In this document: in pieces, positions 1-6,630 of the stretch
Numbering within the stretch: the stretch's first letter is position 1
Layout: every line of letters begins with the position of its first letter
Assembly (NCBI GenBank): GCA_020849855.1
Contig: JADZFO010000030.1
Location: 1 to 10,750, forward strand
Reading direction: 5' to 3'
Length of the DNA: 10,750 nucleotides
DNA from: a bacterium
GTDB lineage: Bacteria > 4484-113 > JAFGCY01
The notes under the pieces: generated by a model
Databases searched by the model: none
Seen by the model: only the letters and a program-made list of their open reading frames with translations
Told to the model about the DNA's origin: nothing
Translations under genes and position numbers: made by a program

Positions 1-276
1 ACGGACACGCGGCCGCGGAGAGTGTCCGGGGGTGCCCTTCTCCGACTCAGGGCTGTGTTCCCTCAGGGGCGGATCGGCAATCCCCCGGACCGATCCAACA
101 TACAAGGGGCCCAGCTTGCCTGGGCCCCAATCCTCTAACTCTTCTATTGGCCCTTCGTGTCTCTGTGGTTGGGTTATGTTTCTCGACCAAGGCACAAAGA
201 AACATTAGAACCTCGTAAGGGTGGGCTTCCTGCAAATCACTTGGCATGGCTCGATCGCCATCTCCCCTGTGGCGCG
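1..276. other. Non-coding region with three hairpins
   Basis: No convincing gene lies here; the short open frames have no start signal or recognisable protein. Three inverted repeats are visible: CGGACAC (2-8) with GTGTCCG (22-28); GGATCGG (71-77) with CCGATCC (90-96); and the perfect 9-bp stem at 106-128. The stretch from about 130 to 240 is visibly less GC-rich than the rest of the window. It probably holds the 3' side of the leftward gene ending at 277 and the flank of an unseen gene to the left. Confidence 0.5.
106..128 (-). terminator. Candidate hairpin terminator, weak T tract
   Basis: GGGGCCCAG (106-114) and CTGGGCCCC (120-128) form a perfect 9-bp stem around a 5-nt loop. Read leftward, the stem is followed by CTTGTATGTT, which is only moderately T-rich. 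It lies about 150 bp beyond the stop of the leftward gene 277-843, so it could end that transcript. The stem is seen directly; terminator function is inference. Confidence 0.4.
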
Positions 277-843
277 TCAGTTTCTCGTGGATATGATGAA
301 GGTGTAGCGTTGCCGGTCATAGTTGACGCAGACCTCATAACGATTGTCGCTGGAATAGCATATGGAGGACTGGGGCATACGAGCGGCCCAGAAAGTATCC
401 AATTCCTGGACAAACCTAGTTCTGGCTGCCGGGCCAAATATATCGCTAGGCATGAATGGCCTGGGCCCAATTCCACTACTCCAGCCAAAGCCACGTGCAT
501 CCAATTCCGCATAAATCGGATTGAGAACCTCATCGCGCGGCAGGGGGCTGTGAAAGGACATGGCATAGTGCTTGTCCCACTGAAATGGATCAGCCGTGGC
601 ATCGGCAGGGATCGCCGTGTTCCAGACATGATGTGTGCCAAGAAAGGGCGGGCTGCCCCAACCCTTTCTGTGCGGCATGCGGGCCGCCCAGGCCCCCTCC
701 GGCGCACGCATGAAGTCCAGGGGCCAGCCAACCGGATACTCAACCGGTTTACGGACAAGGTAGTCGTAGAAAGGCAGAACTGACAGGCACATCAGGAGAA
801 GCACTCCTCCCGCGATGATTGCCCGCCGCCAGCGTCTGAGCAT
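277..843 (-). CDS. Small membrane-anchored protein, unknown function
   Basis: This 188-residue protein is not one I recognise. Residues 2-7 are Arg-rich (LRRWRR). A hydrophobic segment follows at about 9-25 (AIIAGGVLLLMCLSVLP), giving a single N-terminal anchor with positive-inside topology; there is no lipobox and no clear signal-peptidase site, so the bulk should face the periplasm or exterior. The rest is rich in Trp, Phe, Pro and Arg with no repeated motif, and two Cys lie near the C-terminus (ICYSSDNRYEVCVNY) and could pair. The ATG at 843 is supported by a -10-like TATACT seven bases upstream and by the membrane segment starting at once. A 208-codon open frame on the other strand (157-783) is less protein-like. 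Codon use seems less GC-biased towards its 3' end than in the neighbours. Confidence 0.7.
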   Translation of the reverse strand: MLRRWRRAIIAGGVLLLMCLSVLPFYDYLVRKPVEYPVGWPLDFMRAPEGAWAARMPHRKGWGSPPFLGTHHVWNTAIPADATADPFQWDKHYAMSFHSPLPRDEVLNPIYAELDARGFGWSSGIGPRPFMPSDIFGPAARTRFVQELDTFWAARMPQSSICYSSDNRYEVCVNYDRQRYTFIISTRN

Positions 844-848
844 AGGTC

Positions 849-870
849 AGAGTATAACTTCTCATACTCT
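849..870 (-). promoter_or_regulatory. -10 element within a 7-8-7 inverted repeat
   Basis: On the minus strand TATACT (851-856) ends seven bases before the ATG at 843, so transcription would begin at or next to the start codon. The hexamer lies inside a perfect inverted repeat, AGAGTAT (849-855) and ATACTCT (864-870), separated by 8 bp. That arrangement would suit an operator for a dimeric repressor occluding the promoter. No good -35 is visible. Sequence symmetry is seen; regulatory role is inferred. Confidence 0.45.
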
Positions 871-967
871 CCACCTGCGCCTTACATCTATCAGGCGGAG
901 TCACCGCGGATTGCGCAGCGGACTCGAGCGCCTCCCACTGGGCTCAGCAAATCAACGCCAGGTATGC

Positions 968-992
968 AAAAAGGCCGCCCGAGGGCGGCCTT
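968..992 (-). terminator. Intrinsic terminator of the 1048-1347 gene
   Basis: Read leftward, AAGGCCGCC, loop CTCG and GGCGGCCTT form a 9-bp GC-rich stem (971-992) running straight into TTTTT (968-972). It lies 55 bp past the stop of the leftward gene. This is a textbook Rho-independent terminator on the minus strand; on the plus strand the tail is only TTGTTT. Confidence 0.9.
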
Positions 993-1047
993 GTTTCAAT
1001 CCTGTTATACCCGCGCGGCTGCGCGGACTGCTTAACGCGGGGCGGTC

Positions 1048-1347
1048 TTACTTGACTTCCAGCAGGAACTTGCGGATGTCCTTGCCCAGGTCCACACTGT
1101 TCATCTTCTTCACGTCGTCGAAGCTGACTTCGATGAAGGGGGCCTCGCCCTCGAAGACGCCCACGTTCACCACGCGGGCATAAGCCTCGACCAGCGCGCC
1201 CTTGTCCAGCCAGTTGCGCACCTTGCTGAAGAAGATCACATCGCCCTTCTTGTAGGTGTCCCGGGTCGCGGCGGAATCATAGATGGGGTGCTTGCCCTCT
1301 TCAGTCGTCGCCGCTGTGACCTTCTTTGTAGTCGTCGTCCTTGCCAT
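1048..1347 (-). CDS. Small Lys-rich soluble protein, unknown function
   Basis: This encodes a 99-residue protein I do not recognise. The first 17 or so residues are Thr/Lys-rich and look disordered (MARTTTTKKVTAATTEE). A compact domain follows at about 20-99, with alternating hydrophobics (KKGDVIFFSKVRNW, EAPFIEVSFDDVKK), typical of a small beta-rich or alpha/beta fold, ending with a basic segment (DIRKFLLEVK). It has no Cys, signal peptide or membrane segment, so it is probably cytoplasmic. The ATG at 1347 is preceded by CGGAGAGAGAC, a good Shine-Dalgarno. It has its own promoter (1421-1450) and terminator (968-992), which together make a confident single-gene unit and argue that it is expressed. 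Confidence 0.85.
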   Translation of the reverse strand: MARTTTTKKVTAATTEEGKHPIYDSAATRDTYKKGDVIFFSKVRNWLDKGALVEAYARVVNVGVFEGEAPFIEVSFDDVKKMNSVDLGKDIRKFLLEVK

Positions 1348-1420
1348 GTCTCTCTCCGTTTGCCCACTAGCCGTTACACTGTCCGGCCGCCAAAATCAGG
1401 GCCCGGCCGGGCAAGCGAGG

Positions 1421-1450
1421 ATTATACCTCTGTTCCGCGGGAATTGTCCA
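1421..1450 (-). promoter_or_regulatory. Sigma-70-type promoter of the 1048-1347 gene
   Basis: On the minus strand a consensus -10 TATAAT (1421-1426) lies 18 bp from TGGACA (1445-1450; TTGGAC with 19 bp is the alternative). Transcription would start near 1414, giving a leader of about 65 nt that carries the Shine-Dalgarno. It lies in the 122-bp gap after gene 1470-1826. Confidence 0.7.
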
Positions 1451-1469
1451 ATCCTGCCCGGGGCGCTGC

Positions 1470-1826
1470 CTAGTCCTGCGCCGCGCCTTCCGCCGCGCTG
1501 ATCACGATCTGCAGCGCCAGCATCAGGTTCGGGCGGCTCTCGCCGACGCCGCCGAAGAGCTTCAGCTTGTCTCCACCGCCCAGCACCCAGTTGCCCAGGT
1601 CGCAGGCCTGGCCGTGGCTGACCTCAAAGTTGCGCGCCAGGTTGTCGGAACTGGCGCTGTCGTTCTCCACATCAGCCACGCCCTCCACCAGCACGCCCTC
1701 GGGCTCCACGACCGAGATGCGGATGCTGGCGCTGGCCCCGGAGGGGATGCTTTCGCCCAGCTCCTGGCTGGCGAAAAAGCGCCCCATGTCGTCGGTGGTG
1801 ACAAAGATCTTGTAGATCGCGTCCAT
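1470..1826 (-). CDS. Small acidic protein, unknown function
   Basis: This 118-residue protein belongs to no family I recognise. It is acidic, with alternating short hydrophobic stretches (IYKIFVTT, ASIRISVVE, GVLVEGVADVE) that suggest a beta-sandwich or beta-roll. A Gly-rich turn follows (WVLGGGDKLKLFGGVGES), then a hydrophobic C-terminal segment (LMLALQIVISAAEGAA) that reads as a helix or strand rather than a membrane span. The one Cys is near residue 75. No signal peptide is seen. The ATG at 1826 has a G-rich sequence about 8 bases upstream (GGGGGGCTAAGTT) and a consensus TATAAT at 1867-1872, giving a leader of roughly 33 nt. It is followed by the unrelated small gene 1048-1347, which has its own promoter, so a shared function is only a possibility. 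Confidence 0.8.
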   Translation of the reverse strand: MDAIYKIFVTTDDMGRFFASQELGESIPSGASASIRISVVEPEGVLVEGVADVENDSASSDNLARNFEVSHGQACDLGNWVLGGGDKLKLFGGVGESRPNLMLALQIVISAAEGAAQD

Positions 1827-1865
1827 AACTTAGCCCCCCGGGGCCGGCTACGGCGCCCGTGGGCC

Positions 1866-1874
1866 TATTATATG
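1866..1874. promoter_or_regulatory. Overlapping divergent -10 elements
   Basis: The AT island CTATTATATGG lies in otherwise very GC-rich DNA. On the minus strand it gives TATAAT (1867-1872) for gene 1470-1826. On the plus strand it gives TATTAT (1866-1871) or TATATG (1869-1874) just 10-13 bp before the methyltransferase ATG at 1885, so that mRNA would have almost no leader. The -35 regions are poor on both strands. The two polymerases could not bind at once. Confidence 0.5.
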
Positions 1875-1884
1875 GCCCCTGCGG

Positions 1885-3186
1885 ATGGAAATGGAACACA
1901 CAGAAGCAAAGGCCCTGGAGCCCTGGCAGGGCCGTATCGAGCGTCTCGGCTGGGGCGGCCTGGGCCTCAGCCGTCTCGAGGACGGCCGCGCGGTGCTGCT
2001 CAGCTCGGCCCTGGCGCTCTTCCCCGGCGAGCGGGTCAGCGCCGCCGTGGCCCAGCACGCCCGGCACTGCGAGGGCCGCGTCGAGCGCTGGCTGCAAAGC
2101 GACCCGCGCCGTGTCCAGCCGGCCTGCCCGGTGGCCCAGAGCTGCGGCGGCTGCGGCCTCTGGGGCAGTGGCGCGGCCCGCGCCGAGCTCAAGCGCCTGC
2201 AGATCGAGGACCTGCTCTCGCGCCAGCTGCGCTGGGACGGCGCCTGGGACTGGATCAGCCCGGGCCCGGCCGAGGCCGAGCTGGCCCTGCGCCGGCGCAT
2301 CCAGCTGCACTGGGACGGGGCGCGCCTGGGCTATCACCAGCCCGGCAGCCACCGTATCGTGGAGATCGAGGCCTGCCCCGCCGCCGCGCCGGAGCTTTCC
2401 GCCGCCGTCCCGGCCCTGCGCTCAGCGCTGCAGCAGCGCGCCCTGCCCCGGGGCCTGGCGCGCTGGGAGCTGGCCTGCGGCAGTCCGGTCCGGGATGTGC
2501 TGGCCTACCGCCTGCCGGCGGCGGCCGCAATGGCCGCGGCCCAGGCCGCCGACCCTGAGGACAGCGCCTCCGCCGGCCCTCCCGCACCGGTCTGGAGCCT
2601 GCGCAGCAACGGCCGCTGGGCTGAAAGCCAGGCGCCGCTGGTCCACGAGCTGGGCGCTGTGCGCCTGATCCAGCCCCCCGGGGCCTTCTTCCAGGTCTGC
2701 CCGCCCTGGGCCTGGCAGGGCTTTAGCCGCATCTTCAGTTCATGGGAGCTGGGCGGCGCCTCGCTTTACGACATCTACTCCGGCGTGGGCTTCTTCAGCC
2801 GCATGCTGGCCGCTGACTTCCAGAACTTCCGTCTGCTGGAGGGCAGCGCGCTGGCCTGTTCGGCCCTGCCGCGCAACCTGGACGGCCTGGACTACCGCCT
2901 GCGCCAGCAGGACGCCGCCACCTGGGATGCCAGGGGCCCGCAGGCCGCCGATACCGTCCTGCTGGATCCGCCGCGCGCCGGCCTGCCGGGGCGGCTCAGC
3001 CGCGCGCTGCTGGACTGCCGGGCCGGCAGCCTGGTGCTGGTGGGCTGTGATGGCGCGTCATTCTGCCGGGATATCCAGCGCCTCTCAGCCGGCTGGGAGC
3101 TGCGCAGTCTGGCGGTGCTTGACCTCTTCCCCATGACCTGGCAGGCGGAGTTCATCGGCCTGCTGCGCCAGCGCCGGCGCGCCTGA
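1885..3186 (+). CDS. rlmD: 23S rRNA (uracil-5-)-methyltransferase, RlmD/RumA family
   Basis: This 433-residue protein is a SAM-dependent RNA m5U methyltransferase; E. coli RlmD (U1939 of 23S rRNA) is the same length. An N-terminal TRAM-like RNA-binding segment occupies about 12-65. The 4Fe-4S ligands are Cys81, Cys87 and Cys90 (CPVAQSCGGC) plus Cys164, almost the RlmD spacing. The Rossmann domain follows: FFQVC (268-272), SAM motif DIYSGVGFFS (296-305), Glu319, and LDPPRAG (360-366). The catalytic nucleophile is Cys388 in VGCDGASFCRD, where the family usually has SCNP. The base is Glu422 in FPMTWQAEF. An Ala/Pro-rich insert at about 211-235 looks like a loop. The ATG at 1885 is chosen over 1891 only by position; no Shine-Dalgarno is visible. 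Exact target (RlmD against RlmC or TrmA-like) is inferred from the Fe-S and TRAM signature. Confidence 0.9.
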   Translation: MEMEHTEAKALEPWQGRIERLGWGGLGLSRLEDGRAVLLSSALALFPGERVSAAVAQHARHCEGRVERWLQSDPRRVQPACPVAQSCGGCGLWGSGAARAELKRLQIEDLLSRQLRWDGAWDWISPGPAEAELALRRRIQLHWDGARLGYHQPGSHRIVEIEACPAAAPELSAAVPALRSALQQRALPRGLARWELACGSPVRDVLAYRLPAAAAMAAAQAADPEDSASAGPPAPVWSLRSNGRWAESQAPLVHELGAVRLIQPPGAFFQVCPPWAWQGFSRIFSSWELGGASLYDIYSGVGFFSRMLAADFQNFRLLEGSALACSALPRNLDGLDYRLRQQDAATWDARGPQAADTVLLDPPRAGLPGRLSRALLDCRAGSLVLVGCDGASFCRDIQRLSAGWELRSLAVLDLFPMTWQAEFIGLLRQRRRA

Positions 3187-3221
3187 GGCCCCGGCGCTGA
3201 GCAGACGCGCTGAGGCTGGGT

Positions 3222-3237
3222 CAAAAGGCGCAGCGCC
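3222..3237 (-). terminator. Possible short terminator between convergent genes
   Basis: The 54-bp gap between the convergent stops at 3186 and 3241 contains, read leftward, GGCG-CTG-CGCC followed by TTTTGA. The stem is only 4 bp, so this is weak as an end signal for the lipoprotein gene. No other candidate is seen in the gap. Confidence 0.3.
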
Positions 3238-3240
3238 GCC

Positions 3241-5175
3241 CTACTGCATCCGTGCCAGCTTGATGCTGCCCATGCCATCGTTATAGAAGATGAAGGGCAC
3301 GCGATCCACGCTAAGCATCCGGCAGCGGCAGTCCGTCCCGCTGATGCTGTCCACCAGCAGGCTGTCGTTGACCAGCTCTTTGGTTTCCGGGTCGTAGTCG
3401 TTGAAGGCGAACCACAGCTCTTCATCATTCGACTCACAGGCCGCCAGGCACAGGTCGCTGCTCAGCATAGCCGTGCTGCAGTCCACACCGGTATGTTTGC
3501 CCAGCGACCCGCTGTAGAGGCCAAAGGTGTCCAGCAGGGGGGCAGGATCGGCAGCGCCGGGCTCCAGGAAATGCGCCGTAACGAAAGAGTTAGGCCCGAA
3601 GGTGCCTTCGCCAAAGATCGCATAGCTGCCAAACAGCTCGCAGCCGCGGACATCAAAGTTTTCGCTGGGCCCGTATATGTCTATCGGCGTCTGGGTCCAG
3701 TTGGCATCACCAGAGGCATCGTCAGCGTGGTACAGGCGGATTATGTTGACCATGTCGGAGTCATAGCGGATGGCCAGCGCCGGTCGGCCCTGCAGCTCAA
3801 AGAGGTCCAGCTGGCCGCTGTCGGCGCTGCCAAGGAACTCCTTCTCGATCTCGCTCCACTGGCTGCCGGCGCTGTCCAGGGCCCGGCGGTAGTAAGTGGT
3901 ATAGGGGAAGTCGGCGCGATAGGCGCTGCGCGGCGTGCCGTCGACCAGCGCCAGCTCGCATTCCAGGATCGGCTGCGGGCTGGTGTCGATAATCACCGGA
4001 GCCTCCCAGCCCGAGCCCTGGGCGTTGGAGGCCCTGAAATAGCGCAGGGTCTCGTCGTCAAAAGCGCAAAGCAGAGCCGGGCTGCCACCCGCATCAATGA
4101 TGCGGCTCAGGCTTACCGGTGTGCCAGACTCATAGATGGGCACCATATCCTCCCAGCTGGAGGCCTCGGCATCTGCCGCGCGACGGAAGCAGACCTTCAC
4201 CTGGTCCACGCCGACGTCATAGCCCAGAAAGGCCACCGCCGGCCTGCCGTCCACCATCGCACAGCTGGGCTGGCTGCAGGGGAAGACATCGCTGGTGCCA
4301 TACACGAACTGCAGGTCCCAGGTGCCGGCAAGCGCGTTTACCTCCGCCGTCAGCTCGGTGCTGAAACCCTCGTCATTGCTGTAGCGGATCCTGGGGTTCA
4401 CCAGCCCGGCCTGGGAGTAGACCAGGTCCGCCTGGGCGGGTTGGTCGAGCAGCTCATATGTGCCGTCCCCATCGGCATCCACGTCGATGGCCAAGAGCTG
4501 CGATCCAGGCACGCCATAGGCGCTCAGGTCATAGCTGTAGCTCACCGGGATGACAGCGCTGACGTCCTCAAAGCTCAGCGGGCCTTCGGGCAGGGGGCTG
4601 CCGACGCGCACTCGCTTCAGCTCCGCGGAGACCTCGCCACGGACCACCACTGCGACCAGCAGCAGCCCCGTGCCAGGGTCCTTGTATTCAAGCATGTTGG
4701 CGGTATTAACCGGGCCGTCGCCGGGCCAGGCATACCAGTCCCAGCGGTCCGAAACGCGGTTGCCAAGCCCCACAAAGACATCCGCCGCGGGCGGCGCCGG
4801 CCCGTCCCAGATCAGGCGGATTTCATTTGACTGGCTGCCGCTGGAAAGGTCGAGGCTGTAGATCGCAAAAGCCAGGCCATGCAGATCACCGCTGCCGCCG
4901 GGATAGTCCGGGAAGAAAGTGGCGCTGGCAAGCCCGGGTGAAACACGCGAGTTGGGCAGCCCGGCTTCAAAGGCCTGGCCCGCGGCCACAACCGTGTCGC
5001 CCGCCACGCTTGAGCTGCGCGGCGGCAGCCGCTCGGCCAGCCCGGATGGACGGCCAAGCTCTGGCAGCAGTGTCTGGACGTCCTGGTCCGGTGTTGATCT
5101 GTCGCGCTGCCCTGAACATGCTGCCTGCAGGCACAGGCAGAGGCACAGCAGCAGGGTGCTCAGGGTGCGGACCAT
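3241..5175 (-). CDS. Large lipoprotein with propeller-like repeats
   Basis: This 644-residue protein is predicted to be secreted and lipid-anchored. The N-terminus MVRTLSTLLLCLCLCLQAAC is a type II signal peptide with lipobox LQAAC. Mature Cys20 is followed by Ser, which in E. coli would send it to the outer membrane. A low-complexity linker runs to about 75, then a beta-rich domain of about 80-280 containing an acidic loop, DADGDGTYE (about 233-241), of calcium-binding appearance. From about 305 to 500 at least four repeats follow the pattern 'hydrophobic-DGxPA-hydrophobic ... YxRA-DxxGSxW' (MVDGRPAVAF, GSPALLCAF, LVDGTPRSAY, LQGRPALAI; FRASNAQGSGW, YRRALDSAGSQW). This resembles beta-propeller or sialidase-like repeats of extracellular proteins, with more degenerate units to the end. 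The ATG at 5175 is preferred over TTG at 5193 because GGAGAA lies 6 bases upstream and the signal peptide starts there. Ligand or enzyme activity is unknown. Confidence 0.85.
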   Translation of the reverse strand: MVRTLSTLLLCLCLCLQAACSGQRDRSTPDQDVQTLLPELGRPSGLAERLPPRSSSVAGDTVVAAGQAFEAGLPNSRVSPGLASATFFPDYPGGSGDLHGLAFAIYSLDLSSGSQSNEIRLIWDGPAPPAADVFVGLGNRVSDRWDWYAWPGDGPVNTANMLEYKDPGTGLLLVAVVVRGEVSAELKRVRVGSPLPEGPLSFEDVSAVIPVSYSYDLSAYGVPGSQLLAIDVDADGDGTYELLDQPAQADLVYSQAGLVNPRIRYSNDEGFSTELTAEVNALAGTWDLQFVYGTSDVFPCSQPSCAMVDGRPAVAFLGYDVGVDQVKVCFRRAADAEASSWEDMVPIYESGTPVSLSRIIDAGGSPALLCAFDDETLRYFRASNAQGSGWEAPVIIDTSPQPILECELALVDGTPRSAYRADFPYTTYYRRALDSAGSQWSEIEKEFLGSADSGQLDLFELQGRPALAIRYDSDMVNIIRLYHADDASGDANWTQTPIDIYGPSENFDVRGCELFGSYAIFGEGTFGPNSFVTAHFLEPGAADPAPLLDTFGLYSGSLGKHTGVDCSTAMLSSDLCLAACESNDEELWFAFNDYDPETKELVNDSLLVDSISGTDCRCRMLSVDRVPFIFYNDGMGSIKLARMQ

Positions 5176-5212
5176 GCTTTCTTCTCCAGACAAAGGGATG
5201 AGCTAGTGCAAA

Positions 5213-5218
5213 ATTATA
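5213..5218 (-). promoter_or_regulatory. -10 box of the lipoprotein gene
   Basis: A consensus TATAAT on the minus strand, 37 bp upstream of the ATG at 5175, gives a leader of about 30 nt that includes GGAGAAG. No convincing -35 is visible at 16-18 bp spacing. Confidence 0.55.
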
Positions 5219-5326
5219 GTTGTCCGACAAATGCGCTCTGGCAGCGGCACGCCATGAATCCCTGGTCAGCTGGCAAGAGCAGCAGTGGCAGCGGCTGCCA
5301 GCAGCGCGCCTGAGGCCCCCGGGCGG

Positions 5327-5731
5327 TTAGATCAGCTCGTCTTCCCACTCGATGAGGGTCTGGATCACCGTGTTCAGCTGCACATCGTTGCCGCGGGCCT
5401 GGGGGTTCTTCAGCACATTCACCAGCAGGCGGATGGCTTCGCGGGTGGCATAGCTGCGCAGCTCCATGGCGATCAGCTCGTCAATCACCGCGTCGCGGCC
5501 CTTGCGCTCAAAGGCCTCCAGCCACTTCTCGCGGATGCGCTTGCGGGTGGGCGGGGCGGGAATAGTGTGGGCCATCACCTCGCCGGCGATGCGCTCCTGT
5601 GCGGCCTGCTGCTGCACGTAGAAGCTGCGCCCCTGGCGCGGCTGGTTCGGGTCTGGCTTTGGCGACCGGCATTTGTTGCAGATCACCGAAGCGTCCACGT
5701 TATTAAAGCCGCAGTTGTAACATTCCCACAT
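5327..5731 (-). CDS. Protein with RanBP2-type zinc finger
   Basis: This is a 134-residue protein. Residues 2-20 (WECYNCGFNNVDASVICNKC) match the RanBP2-type zinc finger exactly: W-x-C-x2-C-x3-N-x6-C-x2-C, with ligands Cys3, Cys6, Cys17 and Cys20 and the structural Trp2 and Asn10. That fold binds RNA or proteins such as ubiquitin in eukaryotes; in bacteria the role is generally unknown. A Pro/Gln-rich linker (24-40) leads to a mostly helical, charged C-terminal domain (about 42-134; KRIREKWLEAFERKGRDAVI, then ATREAIRLLVNVLKN). The two-part layout suggests an adaptor. There is no signal peptide or membrane segment. The ATG at 5731 follows GGGGATCAGAAT, a modest Shine-Dalgarno, and a separate promoter at 5791-5819 serves it. 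The domain call is firm; function is unknown. Confidence 0.85.
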   Translation of the reverse strand: MWECYNCGFNNVDASVICNKCRSPKPDPNQPRQGRSFYVQQQAAQERIAGEVMAHTIPAPPTRKRIREKWLEAFERKGRDAVIDELIAMELRSYATREAIRLLVNVLKNPQARGNDVQLNTVIQTLIEWEDELI

Positions 5732-5790
5732 ATTCTGATCCCCGAAGCTGCCCCTGACCCAACGGCTGGAAGTCAGAATGGCCTGAGCTT

Positions 5791-5819
5791 AGGATAGCCC
5801 CTTGAGTGCTCAATTGCAA
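5791..5819 (-). promoter_or_regulatory. Promoter of the zinc-finger gene
   Basis: On the minus strand TTGCAA (5814-5819) is separated by exactly 17 bp from TATCCT (5791-5796). Transcription would begin near 5784, leaving a leader of about 53 nt before the ATG at 5731. It lies between the zinc-finger gene and the upstream SRAP gene, so the two need not be co-transcribed. Confidence 0.55.
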
Positions 5820-5883
5820 GCATCGGCGCTGGGCCGGGCCAACTTGAGCCCTCACGCCTCCGCCGGGCTGCACGCAGCGTGGA

Positions 5884-6570
5884 TCAGAGGCCCAGGCCCA
5901 CCGGCGCCAGCAGCGCGGCATCATCCTCGCGCGGCGAGTTGACCCGCGGGCTCACCTCGCGCAGGCCCAGCAGCTCCGGCTCGCAGGGCCGCAGCAGGGC
6001 CTGCAGCTCTTCCTTTGGCGCAGGCTCAGCGCCCAGCCAGCGCAGCCAGTCGCCCGGCTCAAGGAGCACCGGCATGCGCTCATGCAGGCCGGCCAGGGCG
6101 GCGTTGGCCTCGGTGGTGATGATGGTGAAGGTGTCGCGGCTCTCACCCTCCGGGCTGCGCCAGTGGCTGAACAGGCCGGCCATGGCGAAGGCCGGGCTGT
6201 CGCGGCGGCTGATGTAAAAGGGCGTCTTGCGCGTGCCGTCTTTGCGCCACTCGTAGAAGCCGCTGGCCGGCACCAGGCAGCGGCTGGAGGCGAAGGGCCC
6301 GCGGAAGCTGGGCTTCTCGGCCAGGGTCTCGCCGCGGGCGTTGATCATCTTCGCCGCCATGCTGGCATCCCTGGCCCAGCCGGGGATCAGGCCCCAGTAC
6401 ATCATCCGCAGCAGCGGCGTGCCGCCGTCCTCAGCCTTGACGATCACCGGCGCCTGCTGGGTCGGGGCGATGTTGAAGCGCGGGCGGATCAGGCCCGCGG
6501 CCTCTTCCGAGCGGGCGAACTTCTCAAAGGCGATGATGCCTTCATTGTCCAGGACATAGCGGCCGCACAT
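5884..6570 (-). CDS. yedK: SRAP family abasic-site processing protein (HMCES/YedK)
   Basis: This 228-residue protein protects abasic sites in single-stranded DNA by forming a covalent thiazolidine link through its N-terminal Cys. The frame is open further upstream, but the start must be the ATG at 6570: it gives MCGRY, and Cys2 has to become the first residue after Met removal. Other family residues are visible: RFNIAPTQ (31-38), MINARGET (75-82, Asn78), Glu107 in the FYEW motif, and His163 in LHERMPV. The PASGFYEW block at 101-108 is typical. No Shine-Dalgarno is present; CATAAT ends 6 bases before the ATG, so the mRNA is probably leaderless. It is divergent from the PPK2 gene with only 72 bp between starts. 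Length is normal for the family. Likely a constitutive genome-maintenance gene. Confidence 0.95.
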   Translation of the reverse strand: MCGRYVLDNEGIIAFEKFARSEEAAGLIRPRFNIAPTQQAPVIVKAEDGGTPLLRMMYWGLIPGWARDASMAAKMINARGETLAEKPSFRGPFASSRCLVPASGFYEWRKDGTRKTPFYISRRDSPAFAMAGLFSHWRSPEGESRDTFTIITTEANAALAGLHERMPVLLEPGDWLRWLGAEPAPKEELQALLRPCEPELLGLREVSPRVNSPREDDAALLAPVGLGL

Positions 6571-6576
6571 AGCGCC

Positions 6577-6582
6577 ATTATG
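6577..6582 (-). promoter_or_regulatory. -10 element of a leaderless SRAP mRNA
   Basis: CATAAT on the minus strand is followed by six bases and then the ATG at 6570. The usual 6-8 nt from -10 to start site would place the first transcribed base at the A of ATG. No convincing -35 is seen. Confidence 0.6.
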
Positions 6583-6630
6583 CCCTGCGCGTGCTTCGCG
6601 CATCTTTAGCACCGCTTTACGCACCGGTGG

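Noticed and set aside
157-783. 208-codon plus-strand open frame
   Set aside because: It lies opposite the 188-residue minus-strand gene, has no promoter or Shine-Dalgarno signal, and its translation lacks a coherent domain or membrane segment.
3493-4830. 445-codon plus-strand open frame
   Set aside because: It is fully antisense to the lipoprotein gene, which has a signal peptide, Shine-Dalgarno and repeats; the long frame results from GC-rich codon bias.
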